From Haemaphysalis longicornis (taxonomy: Eukaryota > Arthropoda > Arachnida > Ixodida > Ixodidae): a stretch of DNA of 64,000 nucleotides. Shown piece by piece: positions 34,125 to 46,679 of this stretch. The notes under the pieces are model-generated. The model worked only from the letters and a program-made list of their open reading frames with translations. It had not been told where the DNA came from and did no database searches. The position numbers and the translations under genes are program-made. How positions within the stretch are numbered: the first letter of the stretch is position 1; each line of letters opens with the position of its first letter. Location of the stretch: positions 124,001-188,000 of the forward strand of contig JABSTR010001153.1 of NCBI GenBank assembly GCA_013339765.2, in the 5' to 3' direction.

Positions 34125-35869
34125 CGGAGTTACGCTAAACATCTAATTTAAAAGCAAAGATTCTTTGTTGCTACATTAGTATGCATAACGGTGGCGCTGG
34201 CGTCGTTCTTGAGGAAAGCCACTAATCATCACCGTAATCATAATCATCGTAGACAGGAAGGTAGCCTGCGTCGTTGTTGGCCTCAACGCTACTCCGCGAA
34301 GCGGCCCTCTTCGCCAGAGCTGGAACGGGGCTTAACGTGGACGGAAACGTGTAGCCGTCTACATGGAAAATTGAAACTCAGCCTCAGAGTGCGTGATGAC
34401 GATGACGATGATACCCGTGAAAGTAAAACCACTGAGCCAGCCGCCTTCGCATTTCCTTCTGCGAACTAATCGATTGCTACTGTCACATCGGACGTTACCG
34501 CCCACACTGAAAAACCGCACTGCGCTCGCGTAATGCCCTGTTCATTATTTTACCCAAGAAATTGAAATATATATATATATATAGGCAGAAAATAATGGTT
34601 GGCAGTCAAGAAAACCTCGGAAAGCAAAGAGGGCAATGGGTCATAGAAACAGATGAAGAACAGACATAGATAAGGAGTTCGGATCCCACACGGGGGCATC
34701 ACCATTTTCTGACTCAAAAAGTCGTCACGTTTCAGACCAGAACCCCTTATGGAGGTTTCTTGACGCCAACCCTTATGTTATTCGCCAATCACCGAGCCCT
34801 CATTTCCATTTCGCTTTCGCTATGCAATTATAAATACTAACGGTAGGCGTTGACGTATTTCATATATTATAAATATATTATAATATATATATATACGATA
34901 GAAGTATATTCGGCTTGTTAATTTGCTCTGACGCTCTGCTTTAGAAAGAATGCGTTTCGGCCGGTTGTGTTCCCAAAGTTATTCAGTCCGAATACGTTTA
35001 TTACCGTTAGCGCGCCACAAAGAGTCTTAAAACTGAATTTGTGTAAGAGCACCTCGAATTTCACTTACCAACAATAACGACGCATTCGGCAGGCGGTTCC
35101 CAGCTAAGGTGCGGCGTCAAAGACGATATCGTGTTTTAATTCAAAGAACGGCGCGTCCGTTTTCCCGCCGTGAACATGCCGCTGCTGCATAGGAAATTAG
35201 CGTTCTGCTGCACGCGCAACGTTTGTTTTTCACGACAAAAAAGAAAGCCTCTGCACTTCAGGTTCTTTAGTTCGCTAAGCACACTTTTATGCAAGATAGC
35301 CAAACAAGTGCGCCAAGAAGCGTTCGACCGATTTCCATTCGTTTGCATACAGATGAAGGCTCTTTCGTGTAAGCCTGCTGCTGACTTTTAATAAAACTGA
35401 GAGTTGGGAACACGTTTTACGACTCCCTAGGCCCACGAAAACTTCCACTAAGAAGGTTCACTAGTAAATGTGAAAATTTAAAGACGGCGATTTTGATCAA
35501 TGCGGCAATCTTCATGCCGGCGCGTGCATTTACGACGAGGAAAGACAAAAATTACTGCGGAAACAAATCTGTTTCTTTGCAGGTTCCTTTTTCTGCTTTT
35601 TTTTTAATGCGTAGCGGTACACGTCAAAACACATAACCTGCGTGTTCTGCTCACCGGCAAATCTATACGGTTCGCCCGCAAAGAAAGGGGGAGAGGGGAA
35701 AGCAAAGCAGCTATAAGCTCCTCGTAGCCTTTCCTTTACTTTTTATGAAGTGGACAAATTCGCTGCGAACCGCAACTAAACGGGAGAAGTATTGGACCAG
35801 CAACGATTTTTACAATTTTTCGAGTGCTGAAAAATTCGAAGCCAATATACGTATACGCGAGCGCAGGGC
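34125..35869. other. no gene recognised
   Basis: Contains short (TA)n runs at 34567-34584 and 34862-34894 and otherwise unassigned sequence with chance frames of up to 92 codons. Confidence 0.4.
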
Positions 35870-35984
35870 TCGATTCCGGTCGCTCATTAGGAATTCCCCG
35901 AGAGCTCGCACACTCCTCGCGTTCCTTGCTTTCTCCCTTTCGTGTGCGAGCTCTCGAGAATTCGTAATGCGCGTCCCGGCCACG
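35870..35984. repeat. inverted repeat (GAGAGCTCGCACAC arms)
   Basis: Arms of about 42 bp (35872-35913 and 35942-35984) share GAATTC and CGAGAGCTCGCACAC and flank a pyrimidine-rich loop of about 28 nt. Probably a small foldback element. Confidence 0.75.
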
Positions 35985-36054
35985 GCGGCTGTTTCTGTGA
36001 CGGAGGCAAAAGAGAAAACGCCCGTGCGGCGCCGAGCATTTCGGCGCACGTTAT

Positions 36055-36130
36055 AGAGATCCCCCGGTGGTGGAAATTAATCCGGAGCCCTCCACTACAC
36101 CGGGGCTCATGTAGCTTCGGCTCGTAAGAA
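36055..36130 (+). mobile_element. fragment of the (TCAA)-tailed SINE
   Basis: GGAAATTAATCCGGAGCCCTCCACTAC matches the body of the SINE at 48072-48392 in opposite orientation (TAGTGGAGGGCTCCGGA type). Head and tail are missing. Confidence 0.55.
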
Positions 36131-36245
36131 CCCCAAAACTCTGAACACTGTTGAACGCTCCTAATAGGTAAACCGTGGTCCCATTAGATACAAGGATAAG
36201 TCGTTTAGTAGGATGGCAGTACGCGTAGAGGTGTGACGAGGTACG

Positions 36246-36949
36246 TACCGTATTTACCCGCGTAATGATCGCACTTTTTTCCCAAAAAATTGATGCAAAC
36301 TTAGGGGTGCGTTCATTACGCGGGGTAAATTTTTCGCTGAAACCTTTTGAGCACAAAAAACGCAAGCAAGTTGCGGGTCCAAATTTTTACGATAGGTCTC
36401 ATGAACATAATAAAATAATAAATAAAAACATAATAAAAACTCCGCACACCGCCGCAAGCCGCTTTGCAAAGTGACGCAAAATGCAGTGTTTTCATGAATT
36501 ACGGAACGCGCCGGAACGAGTTTGCTGCGAGGTGACAACAGGGCGACCAGTACGTGGCTGCCGCTGTCACAGTGCGGGCCATCAAAACAGACATGAGGGC
36601 CGACGCAGCAAGCTCAGCAAGCAAGCTGAGCGCATTTCTTTCTTTGTCTTGTGAGTACATTATGTGCATTTAGTGAGAGTTTCTTCCTCATCAATATTGA
36701 ACGCATGCTTGCCGATATCGCTAATATAGGCAAGTCTGCGGCAATAACGAGGCCATGTCCGATTTGAAAGGGAAGGAAAGAGAGGTAAGCACGATCATCA
36801 TCAACTAGACTTGGCACACATGCCCCATACTGCTGCGGAAAGTTCAGGGTGCGTTCATTGCGCGGGAATTAAAAAAAACGAATTTTGACGACAAACTTCA
36901 GGGGTACGATCATTACGCAAGTGCGATCATTATCCGAGTACATACGGTA
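36246..36949. mobile_element. TA-flanked DNA transposon, CCGTATTTAC ends
   Basis: The left end TACCGTATTTACCCGCG continues TAATGATCGCACTTTTTT. The right end, reverse-complemented, is TACCGTATGTACTCGGATAATGATCGCACTT. Both ends are preceded by TA, consistent with a Tc1/mariner-type target. Inside each end GCGTTCATTACGCGG/GCGTTCATTGCGCGG recurs. The 700-bp interior is AT-rich and non-coding, so it is a non-autonomous copy. Confidence 0.6.
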
Positions 36950-37019
36950 TATACGCCAGTTTTTCTTTCTAATTACGAAACTTTTGTATGACGGGGGGAG
37001 TGGTGTCATAGAAAGCCCC

Positions 37020-37095
37020 ATATATATATATATATTTTATATATATATATAATATATATATATATATATCTATAATATATATATAATATATATAT
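37020..37095 (+). repeat. (TA)n tract
   Basis: Interrupted TA dinucleotides leading into the palindrome that follows. Confidence 0.9.
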
Positions 37096-37140
37096 ATATA
37101 GTCTAAAAGAATAAAAACTGACAACAGAGCGCAAAAAAAA

Positions 37141-37330
37141 TAAGGTTAGTAGAGACAAAGACAAACGAGAAAGACGTTACTAACTTTTACTAAAAACGTT
37201 TACTAATAGAAATAAGTTACTGACGTTTCAGGGAACGGACTCCCTTAAAGGGAGTCCTTCCCTGAAACGTGAGTAAACTTATTTCTATTTTCTACGTCTT
37301 TCTCGTTTGTCTCTGTCTCTACTAACCTTA
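37141..37330. repeat. palindromic element 1, (TA)n-flanked
   Basis: Outer arms TAAGGTTAGTAGAGACAAAG... (37141-37176) and the complement (37295-37330) differ at one base. Inner arms centre on ACGTTTCAGGGAA and TTCCCTGAAACGT around GGACTCCCTT. About 20 nt are unpaired in the left arm. (TA)n lies on both sides. Confidence 0.85.
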
Positions 37331-37356
37331 TATATATATATAATATATATATATAA

Positions 37357-37480
37357 AGAGAAAAAACTTCGAACAAGGTAAAAGCACGATTGTGGCCTAC
37401 GTTTCAGAAAAGAGAACTTCTCTTTGCTGAAACGTAGGCCACAATCGTGCTTTTACCTTGTTCGAAGTTTTTCTTCTCTT
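37357..37480. repeat. palindromic element 2, (TA)n-flanked
   Basis: About 60-bp arms (AACTTCGAACAAGGTAAAAG...) are nearly perfectly complementary and centre on CTACGTTTCAG ... CTGAAACGTAG with GAGAACTTCTC in the loop. The core ACGTTTCAG/CTGAAACGT is shared with element 1, although the outer arms differ. Confidence 0.85.
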
Positions 37481-37512
37481 GTGTTCTCTACCATCTTCAA
37501 AGTTCTACTACT

Positions 37513-37514
<2 letters not shown>

Positions 37515-37599
<85 letters not shown>
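37515..37599 (+). repeat. (TA)n followed by (GA)n
   Basis: About 23 TA units, then about 18 GA units. The same TA-then-GA order occurs again at 37876-38026. Confidence 0.95.
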
Positions 37600-37604
<5 letters not shown>

Positions 37605-37875
37605 ACGTGCCATTCTGTGAGATGAGAGAATTATCAAGTAGGGCGGACTTGCTAATCCCCGCGTGGGTACCTGTCGTGTGATGCGGCACAGCAGAGGACG
37701 ACGAAGGAGCGCGTTAGCTAGCGGCTCGTGTGCTCGGTTCTTGGTCGCCATATTGCTAGCCACCAACCGGTTTTCTCTGTGCGTTTTTCCCCTGACAAAT
37801 TAGGCACCTCGCCTAATAAATACTTTGCCCCTCCGTCTTCAACTTCCCTGTGTCCCTGTTTGACAGGACGCAACA
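37600..37875 (+). mobile_element. unit between two (TA)n(GA)n tracts, possible LTR
   Basis: Includes TGTGATGCGGCACAGC, GCCTAATAAATAC (possible polyadenylation signal) and an end at GACGCAACA, which together look like a solo LTR. No duplication of the target is visible and the calls of its ends are uncertain. Confidence 0.25.
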
Positions 37876-37935
<60 letters not shown>

Positions 37936-37956
37936 CTATATTATATATATATAAAA

Positions 37957-37996
<40 letters not shown>

Positions 37997-38026
37997 GGGA
38001 GAGAGAGAGAGAGAGAGAGAGAGAGA
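37876..38026 (+). repeat. (TA)n followed by (GA)n
   Basis: Interrupted TA tract of about 115 bp, then about 14 GA units. Confidence 0.95.
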
Positions 38027-38670
38027 TATTTATGTGCGCTGTAAAGGTAGGAGTGGACCTTTACTTCCGGAAGCCACGTGTCGACCGCGCCGCCGAAGCT
38101 CGGGTTACACCATAGGGTAGGCCCTGGCTAAGCTGAAAGAGCTGCAGTAATGAACTGCGGTTTGCGCGCGTTTTGGCGAAACAAAACACCGCGATAGAAG
38201 CGGCGCCAGGAAACGGAGAGACGTCGCAGTTTTTCCAACCCGTCGTACGACGCAGGTGACGTTGCTCTGACCCGCGCGTCCCAGCATCGATCGCTGTCAC
38301 GTATAGTCGCCCCCTCTGCGCTGGCGATTACGTCGTCCGCCTACGCTATCCCGTTCGCATGCTTGTCCAGCGTCCGCCCCGAGACGACGCCGAGTGCGCA
38401 GGCCCGCGCTGGTGTGTACAGCAAGCACCAGGGGCTACGCGGGCGAGGTGCGCGAACGCCCGCAGAATTTTAAAGTAAAGCGTCCAAACAAGTTGAGCGA
38501 CGTGTTCCTGTACACAGCATATCCCAACTTAAAGAGCTTAACAACAGATCCACCGCCCTGTGGGAGGCCACCCTGCTCGTCCAGCTTGGCAGAAACAACT
38601 CCTGGGTAGGGAGGCCAGGGTCTTTCTCGGCCACTGCGCGCCTCATCACTTATCCACAGCAATCCCTGAA

Positions 38671-39756
<1,086 letters not shown>

Positions 39757-39815
39757 AATATACAGTAGCCAACTGTTTTTTCGGACTCCAAAATATCGTA
39801 TTCCGGACTCCCCCT
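39757..39815 (+). mobile_element. pogo/Tigger-like end fragment
   Basis: TA followed by CAGTAGCCAACTGTTTTTTCGGACTCC and a second CGGACTCC. TA + CAGT at the border and an imperfect TTCGGACTCC repeat are typical of pogo-type ends. Only one end is present. Confidence 0.35.
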
Positions 39816-39817
39816 AG

Positions 39818-40205
39818 GAGGAGGAGAATAAACTTTATTGACAGCATCGTAATGTGGTGTGGGGCCCTCAGTCCAGGACTCCATTGGAGACCCCTGCCGC
39901 CACGGCTCTTTCCACCAGCCTAAGCTGGGAATGGAGACCGGAACTGGACAGCTCCTCCTCCCACTGCTCACAGGAAGGGTGCGCCATTTTTTGAATTTTT
40001 GGGTTTGCGGAACACTTCCATACCATATGGTACAGGGTGCCCGGGGCAGCGCAAAATTTGCACAGCGGGAAGTACTGCGTGGGATGGAGCAAGTGAGGTT
40101 TTGACGGATGAGGAAACGTACTTGTTGCGAGGAGCAGGAGGCAGTGCTCCTGCCCTTTGGTTAGAGATTCATGACAGGGGGGATAAATCATTCTTTGGCA
40201 CTTGA
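39818..40205 (-). pseudogene. LINE 3' end with CKFC...HMVWKC knuckle
   Basis: The minus-strand frame 40209-39868 reads HPTQYFPLCKFCAAP, then TLYHMVWKC, a QWEEEL segment and an end at SNGVLD, closely paralleling the element at 4968-5400. AATAAAG follows at 39832. It is 5'-truncated. The intact 113-codon frame suggests a fairly young insertion. Confidence 0.75.
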
Positions 40206-40255
40206 ACAAGTACCCCGTTATCTAAGAAGCAAAATCTAAGAAGCAAAACAAAAAT

Positions 40256-40710
40256 CTAAGAAGCATTGGCGGAGCACATCGACCGCCGAAAGAGCTTCAT
40301 TATGAGCGTCGGACGGATTTTACTGGCGACATCATCGGGAACGTCGGCGAGCTCTTCCCACAATTCACCGATGCTGCTGTCTTGGTCCGCACTCACTGAC
40401 TGGGGGGGTTCCGTCACGAGTCCCGCGCGTCGGAAACAGTTCCGGAAAGTATTGGGCGTCACGCCGCTCCGTGCGAGGCGCAATGTCTCAGTCGCGGCTC
40501 TTGCCCCGTGGTCGCGGCCAATCCACATCTCAATCGCCGCTCCGAGATCATGCATTTCAGCGGCCATTCTAGGCACCCAGAGTTCGATATATCGGATGTG
40601 AACTTCGTTATAAGGAATATGTTTCCCATGTATTTCCGTAACTGAATTATTTTTGTTCGATATATAGCATAATTTGCTCTATCCGGGTTCGTTATAGCCG
40701 GGTTTGACTG
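40256..40710 (-). pseudogene. Tigger/pogo transposon, internally deleted
   Basis: The right border is TA at 40711 with end CAGTCAAACCCGGCTATAAC read on the minus strand. Further in, the minus frame 40576-40256 encodes a transposase C-terminus: a VTPNTFRNCFRRAGL motif (the helix before the acidic tail in Tigger/jerky-type DDE transposases), then an acidic, Asp/Glu-rich tail. The CENP-B-type DNA-binding domains and DDE core are gone, so the 5' end is joined almost directly to the 3' coding end. The left terminal repeat was not found. It is non-functional. Confidence 0.6.
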
Positions 40711-41856
40711 TAGTTCTCGAACATCCGACGCCATTGCGTCCACGGTACGGCGGGCTTTCCCGGTGTCGGTAGAAACGGCGGCGGCGGCGTCAGTGCCATT
40801 GAAGAAGATTGCAGTATGCCGTACTTGAGTAGTGACGTGGCGTTCCGCCCGCAGCCGAAAAGGGTTACCTCGTCGCCATTATGTTGTATCCGCCGCCCAC
40901 CGAGTCACCATGCGTGGCAGAGAGACGCAGACGCTACCGCGTACCCACGGAAAAGAGAGCCTTCATTCTTGTTACACGATATTTATAACCGGGCTTGCGG
41001 TTGCTGATGATGATGCTGGAAATTGGCCACCTTAGCATTGTGCGCCACCTGGTGGCATGAACAGAACTACATTACACAACACAACACTTTCACGGCCCAG
41101 CTGTGCTCCATCGCCCTATCAAGGTAACATTTGCCCGTTGGCCCGACGTACACTTAGCTATACTGCTGGGAAGAAGGGGGAAGGGGGGATTTCGAATAAG
41201 ACTCATACGAAACGGTCAGTGCACTGAACACCGTTGTTTGTGTACCAGGGTCCAGCCTTTTCATTTTCATCACCGGACACGCCATGAATAATTTGCGCGG
41301 GTGCTTGAAAATACGCCGACGCCGTACCGTTAAAGCAACCTTCTTCCAGTCCGAGTAAGTTGCATATCGCGTACCCCCCTTTTATCAGCCTACTTTTCTC
41401 TGCCCGTCCTTTCCCTCCATCTTATCCTTTGAAGAAAAGCCTCGCCTACGCCGGAAATTAGACGCGGCGGAAGCACGGCCTGGCTTTCAGGCGCGTTATC
41501 TCGCAGTGCAAGCTGGTCTGTACTTAATGAATGCACGGTATGCTTAAGGCCCCTCTCAAAGGCACCGGCTGGAGCGTTCGCCGTCTGACAGTATATGCCG
41601 CCTGCGCACATCCGTACGTCACGCTCCAGATCCAAGGAACGAATTCTATTATGCTCCCACGTGAGCTTAAGTGCTACAGACTACTCAACAAAGGTAAGGC
41701 GCAAATTAAGCTTTTAAGGCGAAGCTTTCTACGCCTCACGGATGGCATTTGACGTCGCGCCAAAAAACACTGCAGGAAAGCCACGATGAATTTCGCTAAA
41801 CGGTGATGACGATAGGCGAAGGCCCATCAAGCGCCTCAAGAAAAAAAAAAAAAAAA
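40711..41856. other. no gene recognised
   Basis: GC-rich sequence with chance frames; A-run at 41840-41858. Nothing assignable. Confidence 0.4.
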
Positions 41857-41936
41857 AACTTCCCGTGGTGGGCATCGAACCTGGGTACCTCGCGCTGCGA
41901 AACACACGTCTATCCGACTGCGTCATTACGACACTT
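41857..41936 (-). mobile_element. tRNA-like SINE head
   Basis: The minus strand reads TGACGCAGTCGGATAGACG (A-box-like) and CCAGGTTCGATGCCCACC (B box), 55 bp apart as in a tRNA, between A/T-runs. The acceptor stem is not conserved. Confidence 0.55.
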
Positions 41937-43492
41937 TTTTTTTCTTTATTACATGGGAGAATACGCTCAGACGTTGCAGTACGAGGAATACAAGCAGACA
42001 AAAGAACACACTGAAGTTATGAGAAGCAAATATACATCAAAATTCAGGCAAACACACACAAGCGTTCAAAAGAGGGAACCAGTCAGGTGGTTGGTCAAGC
42101 GAACTATACACACTATGTACAAATGCCACAGTTTCTCGGAAATAACACGGCCGGAACGGTTTGGATTTTGGACTTCGACTCGGTTTGCATAGGATTTCAA
42201 AGCTTCGCGTTTTACACCTTTCTCTTAAGAAAGGTGTTCTTAAGAAATTGTTTTCCAGATTTTCTCTACCCTTATTCACGACAACTAGACAGTCAACCAC
42301 GCAGCTACAAATGGTGGGGCTGAACGACTCGTCAAGATTCCTGCCGACACGCCCGTCAGAGGCACTGAAAAAAATTTAGGAAGCTCACACCAACGCGTAA
42401 GACTTGATGGTAGCGAAGCTGTACGCAACCTCCCCGACCATCACGAAGGCTTAAGTCCACGATTGCAGCCGATCTGCTTCTTCTTCGCTGCCGCAACGAC
42501 CTTTAATTACTCCATCATTGTTTCTTATATGCGAGCTTCCTTCATTTTTTGGGGGGGTGATAATCATTGGACATTACCTTGGAGGGGCGTACGCGGTGTC
42601 TTTCTCGTTCCGAGAAAGTGTTGCCACGATTGCAACGAACGCTGGAGTTTTTCTTTTTTTTTTTTTGCCAATCTTAGCCAATCTCCCAAATCGGGAATGC
42701 TTGACTTGACAAACGTGCGCAGGGGACGCTGGGCAGTCGTCGTGAGGCACGCACACACGAGCACTAGGCATCTCCGTGGTTTTGGTAACTGCCGGGCGGC
42801 CGTCGCCGCGATGCCCAAGCTCACGTGCGCGCACCCGGCAATTTCTCGGTATTTTTAACTGCGGACACGAAAACTTGCGATTTCCTAAACCGCTTCGCCG
42901 TTAAAAACCTCAAGCATAATAAAGGAAGCGAATAACGAATGCAGATGCCACTGCGTTGCACGTAATACTGGTTTTTTAAATTACGACCGCAGACTGAACG
43001 AGGAACTTAAAAAGCTCTGGAAAATTGTCGCAGTTAACAACCATCGCACCGCTGACCGTGATTTCACCGAATACAGACCTTTCTCGTGATGCTGCAAAGT
43101 CGTTCGTGGGGAATAACGTAGTGCGGGTATTCCGCATCCAGTGAAAACGCATACGCACCGTTCCATTTTGCGTCCAACTTTTGCACTACTTCGTCTCCTC
43201 CCCGATTCCTCCGAATGATCCAGATACGGTATTGAAGGTGACTGTGGGCCCGACTTAAGACAGCTAGGTGCTCCTTTCTGAAAGGATTACCCGCAAATCG
43301 CGCGATCCGGCGTGTCCTGAAATTCAATTGCTCGGGCGTTTCTGCCTTCGTAGTGGCCCTTCAAGGTGGATTCACATTGAACACTCCAAGCGAGCGCTGT
43401 GGATTTCTGCTGCTTCGGATCGTACCATTTGTAGGTAGGTTGATGACTGTCTAGTCGTTGTGATCCAGAGTATAGAAACTATGACGGCACAG
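41937..43492. other. no gene recognised; degenerate LINE motif at 42673
   Basis: Chance frames only. 42673-42699 is a degenerate copy of the LINE stem-loop motif (CTTAGCCAATCTCCC...CGGGAATG). A small hairpin (ACCTTTCTCTTAAGAAAGGT) lies near 42217. Confidence 0.4.
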
Positions 43493-43597
<105 letters not shown>

Positions 43598-43729
43598 AAA
43601 TAAATAAATGAAAGAAAAAATGGCACCATTTCCACTCCGTGGATGGCGAGGGTGCGGAGTACGGGGACTCGAAATGATATCCAAGTTGCGCCCCGAGTGA
43701 CAACCGATTTGCGCCCCGACCGTCACTCG

Positions 43730-43791
43730 ATTTGAGCCGTGAGTTGCACCTTGATTATTCCCTAAATGAAACTGCAACTCACGGCTCAAAT
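43730..43791. repeat. 19-bp perfect inverted repeat
   Basis: ATTTGAGCCGTGAGTTGCA at 43730-43748 and its exact complement at 43773-43791, loop 24 nt. Confidence 0.9.
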
Positions 43792-43921
43792 TGATTTTCG
43801 CCTGATTTTCGCTTGATGGTGGTGTGAGCACGGATGGACGCGGACGGACACTGGGAGGTCCTAAGGTACTGCGCACCATTACAGGCGAGGGAGTAAGCCG
43901 TTTGACTCTCGGGTACTAACT

Positions 43922-44010
43922 CACGGTCGTAGCACAATGCGTAAGACGCCTGACGCTAACTCTGTCTGGTCTACCAGACACAGGCTCGAATCCTGCCGGT
44001 GCCTGTGTGA
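43922..44010 (+). mobile_element. tRNA-like SINE between direct repeats
   Basis: A-box-like GTAGCACAATGCGTAAGACG and B box CAGGCTCGAATCCTG. It is flanked by imperfect direct repeats of about 45 bp sharing GCGGAC-GACA and GGTCCTAAGGTAC (about 43840-43878 and 44048-44082), much longer than a normal SINE target duplication. Confidence 0.5.
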
Positions 44011-44756
44011 TTTGTTATTTGAGATTGCAAATGCTATGCGCACGAACGCGGACAGACATTGTGCGGTCCTAAGGTACCCCGCATTTAAAAAAATATCCAA
44101 CTGTCACATTCATTGAGTCGTCGGAAGCATTTGAATTCACTTGGGAGTTGCCAAGTGATAATAGAATTCGTTTCTTAGATCTCTGCCTTACTTTTTCGAG
44201 ACACACACATTTGTGCCGGCAGTGCTGTCCGAGGGCAGCCGATGCACCTACATCAGTGTTTATGGAGTATTTAACCCCTCGGGTAATCATTAACATAAAT
44301 TAACTAGCCTTGTATGCCATAATTACGGAGTGCAGTTAAACAACCAAAAAATTAATTATCTAAAACAATTCGTGCTTTAATTATGAGTTTAGGGGAACAC
44401 GTTTATAACTCGTTATTTAAGCCCAGCATCAAACTAAGCTGCAGACCGTGTGTCGTGTTTCATCCGCTTCCCTTCTTTTTAAGGGCTTTAAAGACATAAA
44501 CTTCGAACTTCTGTTACATAGATGTGCGATAGCGGATCAGCACGAGCTGACCAAAACACCACGCAGCCACAAGCAAGAGCAGAACAAAATCATTGCGGTG
44601 ACCCTCTCTAAAGAAAACAGGCTGCCAGAGTGCGGGCTTTCCCGCAAGCTGTCTCTATAACAGGAGAAGCATGCTTTACAGGCATACAGCTGACTCCGAA
44701 TTTTTGTTTCTTTTTGGGAGACCGTTGCCAGCCGAAATGCTGGCGTTGCAGCGAAA

Positions 44757-44815
44757 GGCGGAGGAGGAGGAGGAGGAGGATGAGGAGGAGGAGGAGGAGG
44801 AGAGACAGAGGGAGG
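44757..44815 (+). repeat. (GAG)n trinucleotide
   Basis: Imperfect GAG/GGA repeat that produces poly-Glu or poly-Arg in chance frames; no evidence that it is coding. Confidence 0.85.
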
Positions 44816-45153
44816 AAGGGGTATGCGCCGGACTGACATTAGGCCTAACGTTACGTTTTGAGCTCTAACGTAGTCAAACGGTGCTTGCGGCTTGAGGCAC
44901 TGAGCGGTTGACGTGGCTTGGCAGGTCGTTAAGCTTAACGTGGCTCTTAGTCACATTAACAAAGAGAGAAAAAAAAAGACCCAGAGGGAAAAGGTGGTAG
45001 CGACGCTTTCACGCCCGCATCTGAAGCCGCGCAAGCGTAACTGTCCTGCAACTCGAATCAAGCCCTCCGACAGAGGCGCATACCCCCAGATGCTTAATGT
45101 ACAACGCTTTACAAAACGGTTAATCAGTTCAATCATTTCAATCGGTCAAGAAG

Positions 45154-45156
<3 letters not shown>

Positions 45157-45202
<46 letters not shown>

Positions 45203-45218
45203 CCAATCAATCAATCAT
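45157..45218 (+). repeat. (TCAA)n array
   Basis: About 15 units with one CCAA variant. Confidence 0.95.
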
Positions 45219-46679
45219 TCCTTAGAGAGCAAGCATTATAGGAGGGTCGACACGTAAAAAATATGCGCGCGTACTCTTATTACTGTGTGCGTGCTTTGAA
45301 TCTCGGCAAAATGTTACTGTACACAGAGTAAAACATAACACGGTTGGGTATTGGATTGTATCCAATACAGAAATGTATCCTGATTTCGCACAATATTCCG
45401 CGCTGTCATTTTTTTTCAGACACAGACGACCTTGCAATCGCGTACACACCATGGCTAAAAGGAAGGGACAGCGGCAGCAACCTTGAGAGGTTGCGCGCCT
45501 CGACTCGCACTAGGGAAGCTTTGCGACAATCCCTCCGTTCAGCCGGGTCGATCAATGTCACGCTTTATACCGATCTTGTCCTCTCCACCCCCTCCCGTTT
45601 CCTTTTTCCTTTTGGCCTTCGCGGAACGGCTCGCTCGCCATCTTTCTTTCTTTCGGAACACCCCGGCGCATTTTTTCTTTTTCGTTTCTCTACCGCGTAG
45701 GGTGCTCCGCCATTTTTTATCCCTGTTTTCCCCCTTTCCCGTCAACACGATTTGCTTTCGGCCCGCGGGCAGATCGCGTTTCGAAGCTCAATTTCGCGGC
45801 TATTACCGCGCAAACCGACAAGCCGTGGCCGGGGATGGCGATAACGCGCGCAATCAATCAATTCCTCCCACCCTCCGGCTTCAGGCGAGAATAGCGACAT
45901 CTACCGGCATGCCCGCGAGGTTCGCCGTACCCTGCGCGCGGCGGTCAGGCGAGTCGTCGTCTACGCTGTCCGCGTATGTACACCACTTTCTCCCAGGACG
46001 CGAGATGTGCGACCGCCGGTGACCGAGCTGTGTGTTTACTCCCCACCTATGGTCCCCACCGCACACACGCCATGCCTGTTCCTCTTTTCTTTTCTTTCTT
46101 TTTTCGGCCATCTTGCAATGTCAACAGCGGGTATAGGCCATCGTGCTGCTCCGCTCCCCAGAGAGTGCCGTCTGCGCCTTCCGCAGGTCGTCTGCTATCG
46201 CTGTCGTCTGCTGTCACCCTAAAGGAAGCAATGGCTCGAATTGGGACACACGTCGCGAATCTGTTCACTGCGCACGGCGCGACTGTTTTATTATACCCTT
46301 GGGAGCGTATTAAATCGCAGCCGTTTGACAAAAGCAGATGACGCGTTCGTTCGGCCTTCGGCAGCGCGAATATGGTCGTCTGCGACTACAGTAGGGCGCA
46401 ATAAAGTTTACTCCTTTCATTTGCACTCAAAAAAGAAGCGTCGGATATACCCCGATCGTAAGAAACCCACTGTGCCAGCCGTAACAGTAACTTCCGGAAC
46501 GATTCAAGTCAGATATGAATAAAAGTGCTCCTAGCAGGATTTTCGAGCAACAAGTTTTAAATGAACGTCGAAAGCTGTAATATTCTGAACGTTCCCACAG
46601 GCTTAATTGACAATACCGCACCTACCCATACCATGTAAGCGATCTTCGTAACCGAAATTTCTCTCCTGATAGGCAGAAA
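45219..46679. other. no gene recognised
   Basis: GC-rich with pyrimidine tracts. The 179-codon frame at 45483 is Phe/Arg-rich and lacks motifs or splice sites that would support it. Confidence 0.35.

Noticed and set aside
45483..46022. 179-codon plus-strand frame
   Set aside because: Arg/Phe-rich translation of pyrimidine tracts with an overlapping antisense frame; no motif or splice support.
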